Part shown: one piece after another, positions 48,812 to 60,955 of the stretch | Layout: each line of letters opens with the position of its first letter | Numbering within the stretch: position 1 is the stretch's first letter | Source: Prostheceraeus crozeri | Taxonomy: Eukaryota; Platyhelminthes; Polycladida; Euryleptidae | Assembly: GCA_907163375.1 (NCBI GenBank) | Contig: CAJQUW010012651.1 | Location: 107,510-171,509, forward strand | DNA length: 64,000 nucleotides | Reading direction: 5' to 3' | Position numbers and translations under genes: made by a program | The notes under the pieces: generated by a model | Told to the model about the DNA's origin: nothing | What the model saw: the letters and a program-made list of their open reading frames with translations, nothing else | Database searches by the model: none

Positions 48812-50215
48812 CATACCTGTGTAGTCTTCCGATTTTCCCGGAAGCTGTACGATTTTTCGGGTTTTTTCGGAAATTACGATTTTTTGTGAAATTGTACGAT
48901 TTTTTGATGATTTTTTGATTTTCAGCCAATTGTGCGATTTTTTGATGATTTTTTTGATTTTTCAGCCAATTGTACGATTTTTCATCGATTCTATGTTATT
49001 GTAAGATTTTTTCGAAATCAATGTGCTCGATTGTGGTTAGGAATTTTTGCTATCGAATAAGTCACTTTCTTATTATGTACTTGAGGTGTGAGGTTCAGTC
49101 AAACGCATTTTAACAATGCAGTTGCTTCTCAGATATTATAAGTTGTAACCGTCCTAGGCGTCAACATATGCCGTCCACATTTAAAGCCACAAAGCCAGGC
49201 CATACGAAGGTGTGAAGCAGATCCTAACTGAACTCGTATTTGTTGGTGACTATGTCGTTTCCAATTATGCAAGGTGGCTCGTATATGTGCCCCGACTGAG
49301 ACTTTAACGCAAGTAACGCCTGTAAATTGCCATCCACCCTATCATCGCTATTATGCAGCTCTGATCCCACCCCTGAAATTTATCTCATCTTATTAAGGCT
49401 TAAGACCCGTCCCAGCCCAACTCACCGGTCGCCTTTTAATTCGCAACTGTTCAGTTGTTGTCTACACCTCGACGTAAATTTATGGTGAGTAATGCATGAG
49501 CATACTCGTACATGGGCAAGTTTCCATGTGGTACAGGTACATAAGGGTGTATTAGGCCTGGTAAATGTAGGTCTCATCCGTTATTAAGCAGGCTTTTCTG
49601 TCTCATTACTGCATATGGCATATGCAATTGCTGTTATAATCCTTTCTCTGATTCTTTGTCGTACGCCTCTGCGTGTACGTAGGCCTACTTGGAATTCAGA
49701 GTGGCCTGCGCTTTTCTGCATTGTACATGGGTGTGGTGTTTTAAGTTTTTATCTTTATTATTTCAGATTTCAAAATTGAGTATTTTTCAAGAATATATGT
49801 GTATGGGAAAACTACATTGATTCTTTTCTTTCGTTTTACTGCCGTCTATTCTCTTTGTATTGCAATTTGAAGAAGATTCTTCGGGCTATGTCTCAATTTT
49901 GTTTTTGTTATATTTCGTATTATGTAATTAGTCACCTATTTGTTTTAGAAAATCATATCTCTTATCAGACACAAGCAATCCGCTTCTTGTTTTATTTTTG
50001 TTTTGTTACGTTTTGTTTTGACTGCATTATACACTTTTTAGATTATTATGTTTGTTTTTAGTACAAGAATGCATAAGGAGTGTGGAATGAGAGGGGAATA
50101 TGCAATTTTATTGAAATTATAGACAATTTTGAATTGTGCGATTTTTAAGGGTTTTTTTGTACGATTTTCCCGGAAGGATTGTACGATTTTTGAAATTTTG
50201 AGGTACACAGGTATG
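48812..50215. mobile_element. Non-autonomous DNA transposon inside the gypsy fossil
   Basis: Ends CATACCTGTGTA and TACACAGGTATG form a perfect 12-bp inverted repeat, flanked by AATGCT on both sides (48806-48811 and 50216-50221), a 6-bp duplication. Subterminal regions hold many GTACGATTTTT motifs, arranged as a short tandem array near 48880-48980. 1404 bp without recognisable coding. Superfamily unassigned, since 6 bp is unusual for the common ones. It inserted after the gypsy element. Confidence 0.8.
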
Positions 50216-53200
50216 AATGCTTTATTTCAGCAGTCTCATCAACAAAATTCGGCAAAATTTCAAAGAAGAATGTTGAAAAGAAATGCTTTTGGTGTGGCTC
50301 TGAAACACTTCATGGAAAATTAGATTGTCCAGCCAAAGATAAACAGTGTAGAAAATGCTTGAAAATAGGTCACTTAGAATCTGTCTGCAAATCGACTATC
50401 CAAACAAATAGAGTTTCAACTGTGACATCAACAGATTTGACAATCGGGACTCTGAATACGATTTTTCTGATAGAAAATATATCAATTCCATTGTAAATGG
50501 TGAACACGTACAATGATTGGTTGACCCCGGAAGCGATATATCAATAATAAACAAAGAATTAGCTGAAACTTTGAAGGTACATGTTAGCAATGAACTTTCT
50601 ACTGCAAGAGCAGCAAACAAGCGAGCATTGGTGCTTATTGGTAAGACTCAGTTGGCAATGGAGTTGGAAAATTGCACATAGGACAGTGAGGTTTACATTG
50701 CTCATGAATTGTGTGATGAAGCTATTCTTGGTACAGCAGATTTGAAGAAGTTTTCAACTGTCAATTTTGTTTTCCATGGTCCCTTACCAGCTTTGGTGAT
50801 TTCATCAGTGAATGAGATCGACCAGAACAATAACAGCGGAATATTACGAGAATTTTCCAGCGTGTTTGATAGACCTGCTTTGATGAAAGTTGAACCAATT
50901 TGAATCACATTGGAAAATGACACAAATCCAATAAGAACCGCGTCCAGATATTATTTTGATTCTGACAAAGAATTCATCGACACAGAAGTGAACAGACTAT
51001 TGAAAAATGGCATAATTCAAAGGTCTCATTCTAATTGGCGTTCTCAAGTTTTGATTGTTCCGAAACCCAATAACAGAAAACGCATGGTTATCGATTATTG
51101 AAGAACAGTCAACAAGTTTACAAAAATTGATGCTTTTCCTGTTCCACTGATCTCTGAAGTGTTGTCAAAAATACAAGGACACAATTTCTTTTCAACAGTG
51201 GATTTGAAAGACGCCTATCATGGAGTACCTCTGAAATCAGAAGAATTTCATTTGACAGCTTTTGAAGCTAATGGGGAACTTTATGAATTCTGGCGTCTAC
51301 CCTTTGGAGTGACCAACGGAGTACCTGCCTTTTGCAGAATCATCAAAGATTCATTGAAGGACTTAGTTGGAGTTGTCAATTATTTCGATGACATCGTTAT
51401 ATGTGGGAAAACGTTGGAAGATCACGATAACAATCTACGCAACTTTATGAAACGAGTCCAGGAAGTCGGAATTTCACTCAATTCTGATAAGTGCAATTTC
51501 TGCACAACGAAATTGTATTCCTTGGTCATGTCTTTGAAGATGCTAAAATGAAACCAGACCTAGAACGTTTACGTCCACTGATCGACATGCCCATTCCTAA
51601 AACAAAAAAGGAATTAGAACGCATCCTGGGAATGTTCGTTTACTACTCGAAGTGGATACGCAATTTTGCGGAAATTGCTAATCACTTATTTGAAGCAAAC
51701 AAAAACAGTGTGTTTCCTCTTTCTGATGATTGTATTGCTGTGATTGAGAAAATCAAAAGCGAAATCTCCAAATCTGCCTTATCGATTCCGATGGAGGGAA
51801 AGTTACTGACATTAGAAACGGATGCAAGTCTGCAAGCAATTGGTGGAGTTTTGAGCCAAAACGGCAAACCAATTTCATTTTATTCCCATAAACTGAATGA
51901 AGTTGAATCAAAATGGTCTTCAATTGAATTGGAAGCATTTGCAATTGTCAAATCTGTGGATAAATTTCATCAATTTCTCATAGGAAGACCATTCAGATTG
52001 CTAACTGATCAACAGGGAATTGCATACGTATTCGACTTGAAACACAAATCAAAGATGCAAAAGTCACACGATGGAGACTTGAACTATCAGAATTGAATTA
52101 TCAAATTGAACATCGATCTGGACTGAGCAACACAGCGGCCGATGCAATGAGTCGTGTAAGTTCCTGTGCAACTGGATTTAATGCAGAGAATGATTCTGAC
52201 ATTGAATTGCTGATCAAAAAGATTCATGAAGAAATGGGACACCCTGGGATAAATCGCACTTGAGTTGATGAGAACGCGAGTGAGTGAAACCACCAAATTA
52301 AGAAGCCTGGTCCAGAAGCACATTTCTGATTGTAGCATTTGCGCTCAGTTGAAGTCCAAATACTGTCAAGTTAGAGATTCAAATGTCATTCTTTCACCCA
52401 AGTCATGGGTTAGATTGTCCATTGATTTTGTCGGCCCTAAACCTGTGAGTACAAATGGCAATTCTTGGATGTTAACAGTCATCGACGAATTTTCGAGATT
52501 TCCTTTCGCTTTTCCTATGCAACTTCCAACTACTAAAGAAATAATCAAGTGTCTCGCGAATTTATTCATGATGTTTGGCCCTCCAAGCTATATTCACAGT
52601 GACCGAGGGGCTCAATTCAATAATTGCGAAGAATTCAAAAATTTTCTGGATAGCTGGAATATCACGAAAACTAGAACGACTCCCTTTCATCCACAGGGTA
52701 ATGGCCAAAATGAGCGCTACAACAGAAGAATCTGGAAAACTTTGAAAGCAGATTGATGCAAAAATCTAAATCAATTTCGAAATGGGACGAACAATTAAAT
52801 TTTGCTTTGATGAACATTCGAACACTACCTCAAGAGCCTTGTAGTACAAAAGTCCGCATGAGGAACTATTTGCTTTTCAACGCAGATGTATTTTCGATGA
52901 CAAATGTCCATCTCTTGACAATTCTTCAAATGAGGCTACTTTATCTGCATGGTTGAGTCCCGGAAAGCCGGCTTTCCTGAAGAATTTTCAGCGAAAAAAG
53001 AAATCAGATCCTCTTGTTCAAAAGATCTACGTGAAAAGGTTGAATTCCCCGTACCACGTAACGGTCTTGTTTCCAAGAACCGGGAGAGCTGATACTGTAT
53101 CTGTTCGTCATTTGTCCCGAGCGCCTGAGGAAGAAGAAGGCTCAGACGAATGTGAAGTTACTAGCGATAGTGCAAATGTTCACGATGTGAGTGATTTCCT

Positions 53201-53378
53201 AATCGAGAATGACGAAGTCGATGATGAAGAGTTGCCATCAGCCGAAATTACAGTTATTGACGGTGAAGAAGACGTTGAGGATGCCAGCGCACCCCTGCGA
53301 CGTTCTGGCAGAGATCACCGCTCAACTGATCGCTTCGTTCCTGTAAACTGAAAAGTATTTCTTCAAGAAGGGAAGAAT

Positions 53379-53554
53379 GTGATATATCTGTGTTACTCTA
53401 TCTATTGACTTGTGCTGACTTTGTCATAGATAGCCATTGTCAAACCATGAATATCTACACGTACATGTATAGCCTACGTTACTTTGAATTTGAACTAAAT
53501 TTGTCACTACCTTTGTGATCGTTGAAATAAATAGACGTGAGCCTATACCATACA
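53379..53554 (+). repeat. 3' LTR of the gypsy fossil
   Basis: TGTGATATATCTG to CTATACCATACA. Differs from the 5' LTR by scattered substitutions and a small length difference. Confidence 0.85.
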
Positions 53555-53662
53555 AAATTTTCGCCATAATTACGAAAATCTGCTGTAACCCGAAAATAAA
53601 TAACTTTGAGGCCTAAGTATCTATATAGTGTCAACATATTAGTCTGTCCTAACACATCTAAA
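53555..53662 (+). repeat. Giant inverted repeat, left arm (inner part)
   Basis: Inverse of about 54366-54475, but with several substitutions in ~105 bp (~5% by eye), clearly more than the outer arm. Confidence 0.7.
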
Positions 53663-53692
53663 GTTGTTATCTAACTATCTCCTAACATATCT

Positions 53693-54069
53693 CTTGTTGG
53701 AGCTTTACAACGTTCGACTTGCTCGCTTTGGAAAAGATCTCTCGCCAGACTTCGCTACTTAAATTTCCGAATTCTAAACTGTTAATTTCGATCTAGGAAT
53801 CAGCGTCACAACAGATGCTTCAACCACGTGGTACAATTTTGTCGATTCCACTGTGGACAGACTCGCTCGCTTGTTCACTATATTTTCCCAAAGATGATTG
53901 GTGGAATCTTCAAAATTGTACCATATGGTTGAAAATTGCATAAGCATCTGTTGTGACGCTGATTCCTAGATCGAAATTAACAGTTTAGAATTCGGAAATT
54001 TAAGTAGCGAAGTCTGGCGAGAGATCTTTTCCAAAGCGAGCAAGTCAAACGTTGTAAAGCTCCAACAAG
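53693..54069. repeat. Foldback at the centre of the giant palindrome
   Basis: TGTTGGAGCTTTACAACG at the left is inverted at the right (CGTTGTAAAGCTCCAACA). The arms are ~155 bp and nearly identical, with a small gap, around a ~55-bp centre. The centre and the right flank share an inverted 19-bp block (ACAAGCGAGCGAGTCTGTC). Probably a foldback transposon at or next to the palindrome's symmetry centre. Confidence 0.75.
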
Positions 54070-54365
54070 CGAGCGAGTCTGTCTAGGGATCTTGCCACTT
54101 CATGGGAGAATGCGGCAAAGTTCCACTCAACCATTCAAAATATGGAACAAATTTGCGGGAAACATTTGTTCGCCACAATGGTTGACATCTGTGACTTAAG
54201 TAACACTCCACCTTGCTATCACCCACTTTATTTGTCACTGTTAAGTAAAAAAATAATTTTTGAAAATTGCGCGCTCTCAAATGTATGCGCTATCTAAAAG
54301 ACTCAATAGGACAGAGATCTGTAGGATTTTCTACTTATGTCTTATACTTATTGATGTAAGATGCT
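54070..54365. other. Central spacer without arm counterpart
   Basis: Non-coding sequence between the foldback and the right arm; nothing recognised. Confidence 0.5.
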
Positions 54366-57300
54366 TTAGATAAGTTAGGATAGACTAATGTGTTGACACT
54401 ATATAGATACTTAGGCCTCAAAGTTATCTATTTTCGGGTTAAAGCAGATTTTCGTAATTATGGCGAACATTTTGAATTAGGCCTGTAACGTCTATATTTG
54501 ACTTACATGTAACTTATTGTCATATCACTAGTCTCAGATGAAAGAAAATGGTCGACTCGTATGTGTTTGCAATGCATTATTGGACCTTAAGATCATTCAT
54601 TTTCGAGATACAGCTCATTTTTATAATCATGGCGGCCATTTTGAAAGATGACGTCATAATTTGGCAATAACTGATAGATGATTTTGGTGACTGACATGCA
54701 TGACATCTGTGACATGCATAGAAATTAACAATACCAGAGAAAGTCCTGCAATGGAAATTGCATGAAAATTATGGGCAAAACTTAGTTGGGGTAAAAATAA
54801 AATTGTACGAGCTGGTTTCCTTGTTTTCTGGTTGGCATTCATATTTATCAAGGCAATTTGTGATCTGGATTGTTGCCCCATGTCCAAAGAGCATGTACAC
54901 AAAAGCAATAATGAATCTACAAAATACTGCAGCGACAGGATGACAAAGAAGGAAATCCTTTAAAGCATTCTGTACGTTCATCATTTTCAAATATCGCTCC
55001 TATAATCTATCAAGAGAATAATCAGACACATATGCAACTTGTAATGTCGATTTGCAGAACATGCATTGCTCCAGCTTGAAATTAGAGGCCAAGAAATGTT
55101 AGAGCATTTATTTTACTTTAAAGGGTTCCTGTTAATTATATTTGAACAATTTTCAAAATCTCTGCATGCATTCGAATATCAGCTGCCAATATATCATCAA
55201 ATTATATCACATAAGTCATTCAATTATTAATTGAAGAGTTCCAGCGACATTCTATTTATCTGAGAAATTATTGTAAGTAAAGATTTTAAGTGTGCTTATT
55301 CCAGAAAAGCACTATGTTTCTTAACCGCTTTACCGAGAAATTATCCAATAATTAGAAATTTTATCTGTGAATTCTTGAGATGTTCTTCCAACCAGTACAG
55401 CGACCACTTTCAATATGACTCTGTGAACCAAATTTAAATTCGTATTCCAGTGTTGAAAAATTGTATAATGGTTGTCAATGACTGGTACAAATAGACACAG
55501 TATATTAATTAATCCATGGAATAGTAGGCTATCTCACATGAAACAATATCACCATCTCACTAAAATTCTCTTCATGAAAATCCTGTAATTTGGTGTCAAC
55601 AACTTCCACAACCAACTTGGCAAATGGTTTGACTATGATATAATGTTTTGGATCGAATCTCATCTACAAACCATAGATTTTTCCATGTGCCATCATTGTA
55701 CATAGACAAGATATCAAACTTCCATTCTAGTGTACTATTATCTACTTCTATGGTGACATGTATTGTTTCCAAACGGTCCAAGATGGGAAAATGCTTTAAA
55801 AAGCAATTTTGTTGGACCAATTGCCTACATTCTAAGTGTAAAACCTAATTTCCCATTAGAAATTGATTTCTGAATGGCTACAAATCAAGGGGCATGAGCG
55901 ACAATCATGAACAATGTTTTGTCTTTAATGATTGTAATCGCCAGGTCACAGGGCTAGGCTATTCCCAGTAGGAACGTCACTTGCTAACAAAAGATAATCT
56001 GGTGAATTTGCGAGTCTATGGATAAATTTATTTTTACTCATTTTCGTGATAAAACCGTCGCACCTTAATAAGTCGACCTCTACTTTTTACATTTGATAGA
56101 TATTCAAATACTCATTTAAGCTGATTTTTCGCCAACCGACTAAGTGGATATTGTAGCAACTAATTACCTGTATGCTTGTATGCTAGATTCATATGAAAAT
56201 CTATTGCATGCGAAAATTCAAATTTCAAATAGAAAATTCAATTCGCGAAAGCTTTAACTAAAAAATATTTATTTTCTATGAAATGTTGAAGTAAATAGTC
56301 TGCTATGAATTGATTCAAATATTTGCTATCGTCGTAAATTCCTGAACGCCAAGAGCTGTTATCTATAAGCAGATTCTCTAATTATTATTATCAAAGATGG
56401 CCACCAACTTTTTATAATTTGTTTGATAGATCTGTAGTGTGTGGGAATTGTTAAGGAGGTGCGGGGGAAATTAGAGTATCGGCAATAGAAACTGGACAAG
56501 GATTACTAGAGAAAATAAGAAAAAGAGTATGTAGAGCGTTATGTCGCGAACTATCGCCGGCAAACTTCGCAAGCAAACATGCTAAAAATATTACTGAACT
56601 ATATGACATCATGTACATGTAGTTGATCCTATATCAGCTTTTCGCTAGATGCGATACCACAGGGTGCCCGCCTATTATCATTTTGTCCTAAACATCCAGC
56701 TTCTTTCAACGAACAGACTTTGTTCAGCAGTCTAGCTGGAGCATCAATTAGCCTATGTATTGTTAATAATTTCAAGAAGCTTCAAATTAGGCTACATAAA
56801 AAATAAATGTCAAAGCATGTAACCTAATTAATACAACGGCGTTGATTGAATTGAATTTCCTGAGTTTTCGAAAGGGGCTATTTGAGAATTTGGTAATTGC
56901 AGTCTATGTAAGCTTTTTTACTGAAGCATCATCAAATGATTCACACTACACAGCAATTTTGACCTCTTTAAACATTCATTAATGCTTGAAAAGCGCAATC
57001 AGCAAGTTGATTGATAAAATGTCACCATCAAAATCGCTACTTTGGATATCTTTGGGGTGGAAAGTACTCATACTTTACATTTGAGGGTTATGCTTAATAG
57101 CGACAAGTGCTGACCTGCTATAATTTGACTTCATGCATGCAATAGCTTGTTTACAACATTTCCACATCATCGTTGCCAGACCTCAATTTCACTTTTTGCG
57201 CGGCCAGAAAAATATTGTGCAGAAAAAAATACAAATTGTTTCCTTCATCGTTGGTATTATCCCTTTTTCTGCTTCAGAATTTATATCAATTTACGAAGCT

Positions 57301-57866
57301 CTCTTTGCCAGTTTATGTTTGTAGTACTTTCATAGCCTTTACTTATTTTTCAGTACATTCTATCTGTCTATTTTAATAAAATCTTCTTTAAGCTAGTTTT
57401 GCAGTTTCACTCTGACAATCACTTTTTATTTAGTGCAAGATAGATGTCCTGAGATAAAACAAAACTGCAGACTGAACACTTTCATTGAAAACGATGTATC
57501 TGTTGCAAAAATGGGAAAAGCACATGTGGCAAAATTTCGCATTTAAACTTGAACAATATGCACAATACAAAACAGGGTCAGATTGCACTGGTAGAATTTA
57601 CGCGAATAATTTTATCTAATTGATGAATGAGGATATGAAAACTTTCATATATTGGTCCTGCAAATTATAAGCATACAATTACTTGACGAAAAATTATAAA
57701 TGGTTCTTAATGAATGAACCATAACAGTAACTAGCCTAGAAGGAAATAAACAAAATCTAAAATGCGCGATTTGATTATAAAACTAGATAAATCTCATAAT
57801 TAGGCCTATCTACTAAAAAAGTCTATCATCTAGTTTCGCCTACTGAGTATCATGAGAGTCAATTGC
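54366..57866 (-). repeat. Giant inverted repeat, right arm
   Basis: Inverse of the left arm with the piggyBac element, the gypsy fossil, the 1.5-kb 40578-42112 segment and a ~63-bp block absent. It retains a single TTAA where piggyBac sits in the other arm, and an uninterrupted AAAATG site where the gypsy element sits. Contains mirrored copies of the small frames described in the left arm. Confidence 0.9.
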
Positions 57867-58440
57867 CTTATAGGCGTGATGGGTATCCATTGCCTTATAG
57901 TCAAAATTACATGTGTATAAAAAGGATTTAATGATCTGTATTTCATCTTGATTCAAATTCATGTTTGATTTTGTATCTTGACATTCATGTTTAAAAAGTA
58001 GGGAACATCCTGTGATTTTCTTTTTTTTTGGCCTTCAAAATGGCTATTTTCAATATTTTCAAAATAGCTGATACGTTAGCAAACTCTAGCTACTATCATA
58101 GTTAACGTCTAAAATGTCTTCTGCTTTGCATTGCAATTGGGCCTGTAATGGACTTGCTCAGTGCCTTCTCTCAGACGGCTGATTCATTTGCGTAGACCAG
58201 TGGTGGCAGCGAATGGTCTGCCGGGACATATTGGGTGTCCCGCTACCGCTTCTCATATCTAAAGTGGCCCGCTGACATTACTTGAATCGGTGAAGTGAAA
58301 ATGACTCACTCCGACTCCGACCTTTGAGAGATACTTCTAAGAGTGAGGGATCCTCTTTAGAATTTGCAAAACCATTAATTACTATTCATAAATGAGCAAT
58401 ATGATGGCACAAAAATCACATTCGAATGATCCAACCATGC
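57867..58440. other. Boundary region, no gene
   Basis: Outside the palindrome. Two ATTGCCTTATAG copies near 57863-57900. Becomes GC-richer after ~58140 (CAGTGGTGGCAGCGAATGG near 58198). No feature recognised. Confidence 0.45.
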
Positions 58441-58450
58441 TAGTAGTAAG

Positions 58451-58640
58451 AAAACGGCGAACACTCGACCGGCGCCCCCCCTCTGGAACGGCAGAGTGTC
58501 GTGGTCGGCCGCCGTGGTGCTTCGGGTCTGAGTCCCCCCCCCTCTGGAACGACAGAGGTTGTAGTCTGTCGTGGTGTACCGACCAGGTGGGTTCACAAAC
58601 TGTTCGCTGACGCCCCCCCCTCTGGAACGATAGAGTGTCG
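58451..58640. repeat. Three ~75-bp units with poly-C and CTCTGGAACG
   Basis: CCCCCCTCTGGAACG followed by a CAGAG-type block and GTCGTGGTG recurs at ~58475, ~58530 and ~58610. The poly-C plus CTCTGGA core is the same as in the 304-bp array downstream. Confidence 0.75.
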
Positions 58641-58737
58641 GTCGTGGTGGACTTGGGCGACCGCCATGATTAGTCTTGAGGCTATAGTGTGTGATGTTTT
58701 TCGTGCAATCTGCTGAATGTTGGGTTGTAAAATGGGT

Positions 58738-59015
58738 TGTTTCGAGTGGAAGGAGTGGTCGGATGAGAAAACGGAGGTCGGATTCGTATTCAGCGTGAAA
58801 TTCTGCATCGGTATAGTGAGTTTCAAGGCAATCGGTGAGAAAAAATTTTCAACATTTTTCGAAAAACGACAGAGTTAGAATTTGGGACGTTTTGGTGTGT
58901 AGCGTCAAATCGAAGCATCGGATGAGAAAACGGACGTCAGATTCGGATTCAGCGTGAAATTCTGCATCGCTATGGTGATCGAGTTTCAAGTCAATCGGAG
59001 AGAAAAAATTTTCGG
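58738..59015. repeat. Two diverged ~90-bp units
   Basis: Blocks beginning CGGATGAGAAAACGGA, with GCGTGAAATTCTGCATCG and ending GAGAAAAAATTTTC, occur at ~58757-58852 and ~58918-59013. Confidence 0.75.
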
Positions 59016-60230
59016 CTGACGTCCCCCCCCTCTGGACAGCTTGCTTCGATTTTGGCTTCCAGTGGACGGATTTTGTCGTGCGATAGCTCGTTTGAAAGCT
59101 AAGAGTGAGACAAATTCAGTGAAAGAAACGGCTTGTTCCTATCTGTCTTCGTTCAAAAGTTAGAGCGGTTACAAGATTTTAGGTCGGAGCTCGCTTACCT
59201 GAAAAAATCCTAAGTGTCAGAGTGACTTTGTATGGGTAAAATTTTGAAAATTTTCCAAAGTGTGGAATTTCGACCTGGGACCGTCACCAAAACATTTTTC
59301 ATCAAATTTTGAAATTTCACTGACGTCCCCCCCCTCTGGACAGCTTGCTTCGATTTTGGCTTCCAGTGGACGGATTTTGTCGTGCGATAGCTCGTTTGAA
59401 AGCTAAGAGTGAGACAAATTCAGTGAAACAATCGGCTTGTTCCTATCTGTCTTCGTTCAAAAGTTAGAGCGGTTACAAGATTTTAGGTCGGAGCTCGCTC
59501 ACCTGAAAAAATCCTAAGTGTCAGAGTGACTTTGTATGGGTAAAATTTTGAAAATTTTCCAAAGTGTGGAATTTCGACCTGGGACCGTCACCAAAACATT
59601 TTTCATCAAATTTTGAAATTTCACTGACGTCCCCCCCTCTGGACAGCTTGCTTCGATTTTGGCTTCCAGTGGACGGATTTTGTCGTGCGATAGCTCGTTT
59701 GAAAGCTAAGAGTGAGACAAATTCAGTGAAAGAATCGGCTTGTTCCTATCTGTCTTCGTTCAAAAGTTAGAGCGGTTACAAGATTTTAGGTCGGAGGTCG
59801 CTCACCTGAAAAAATCCTAAGTGTCAGAGTGACTTTGTATGGGTAAAATTTTGAAAATTTTCCAAAGTGTGGAATTTCGACCTGGGACCGTCACCAAAAC
59901 ATTTTTCATCAAATTTTGAAATTTCACTGACGTCCCCCCCCCTCTGGACAGCTTGCTTCGATTTTGGCTTCCAGTGGACGGATTTTGTCGTGCGATAGCT
60001 CGTTTGAAAGCTAAGAGTGAGACAAATTCAGTGAAACAATCGGCTTGTTCCTATCTGTCTTCGTTCAAAAGTTAGAGCGGTTACAAGATTTTAGGTCGGA
60101 GCTCGCTCACCTGAAAAAATCCTAAGTGTCAGAGTGGCTTTGTATGGGTAAAATTTTGAAAATTTTCCAAAGTGTGGAATTTCGACCTGGGACGTCACCA
60201 AAACATTTTTCATCAAATTTTGAAATTTCA
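59016..60230. repeat. Four-copy 304-bp tandem array with poly-C boxes
   Basis: Units start at 59016, 59320, 59624 and 59927, with a partial fifth at 60231. Each begins CTGACGTC followed by 6-9 C residues and CTCTGGACAGC, then an AT-rich body. Units differ by only a few bases, so amplification or homogenisation is recent. TGACGTC is a CRE/ATF half-palindrome match. The array ends ~40 bp before a TATA box. Confidence 0.95.
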
Positions 60231-60270
60231 CTGACGTCCCCCCCCTCTTATCGATTGCATATTCACAGGG

Positions 60271-60278
60271 TATATAAG
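60271..60278 (+). promoter_or_regulatory. TATA box of the first stem-loop gene
   Basis: TATATAAG, with a TTTCACT initiator-like start about 30 bp downstream (~60300) and a splice donor (CTACAG|GTAAGT) at 60326. Confidence 0.7.
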
Positions 60279-60300
60279 AACGGGATCGGGAGAGGAATTT

Positions 60301-60955
60301 CACTAAGTTGAGAAACTGACTACAGGTAAGTCGTTTCTCTTGAGGTCCGATATAGGACTTCTGACTTTACATTGCTGATATCAGCTAAGGTGTCAGACTA
60401 ATAGGTTAGTCAGTATAGCATGACTGACCATTTGATGATAGTAGGCCGAAATCTTCAAACGGCTATAACTTTGCTTCTACAAGTCCTTTAGACTTGATTC
60501 AAAAAACATTCGACAGCGTTTGCTATGCTGAAGGTGACAGACTACTTATAAACGTTTTATGAGTAGTACTAAAATACTGAAAAATTTAAATTCATATTTA
60601 ATGATAATAATTAAAGTTTTTGAATAAAAAGCAGTCGTTTATGAGTCTCTGTGACTTGGGTCGTTTCCTCTTGTAAATAACTCCACCGGTTTTCATGTCA
60701 AAACTGGGGCCCGGATACCAACACAGTGATATGACGCACGCTCTGTCCGATCGAGGTTGGATTTGTGGGTCGAGACCTTGGAGCTGGGATAAGATCCCTT
60801 CTGAGTAATGCCTGTAACGGATTCAAGAGCTTAACACCCAAACGGTTGCTGACTTGCTATCAAATGTTTGGTGACTTAGTCTTTCAATGCATATCAGCAA
60901 GTAGTATCCTATAAACACTTGCTATCAAATTTTACTCTATCTTTACAGAATTATC
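60301..60955 (+). other. 5' leader exon and first intron
   Basis: Inferred non-coding exon ~60301-60325, intron 60326-60948 (GTAAGT...TCTTTACAG), then seven bases of leader before ATG at 60956. A short leader exon, consensus splice sites and a TATA at the right spacing support transcription here. Confidence 0.6.

Larger units (their letters stand above)
48009..53554 (+). mobile_element. Fossil Ty3/gypsy LTR retrotransposon
   Basis: Direct terminal repeats at 48009-48189 and 53379-53554 with TG...CA-type ends. Parts in order: gag-like region (from ~48228) with a CCHC knuckle near 50280-50400, protease-like region (~50510), reverse transcriptase (~50910-51550), RNase H (~51490-52090), integrase (~52190-52760) and a C-terminal tail to ~53351. 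RT-RNase H-integrase order places it in Ty3/gypsy. It is broken, with roughly ten or more interruptions, and carries a 1.4-kb DNA transposon. LTRs differ by about 5% by eye, so it is not recent. It sits in the left palindrome arm; the right arm keeps the empty site. The 4-5-bp target duplication is blurred by an A run. Confidence 0.92.

Noticed and set aside
58375-60311. Several 60-80-codon frames in the tandem arrays
   Set aside because: They repeat with the array units and have no start context or motif; array translation only.
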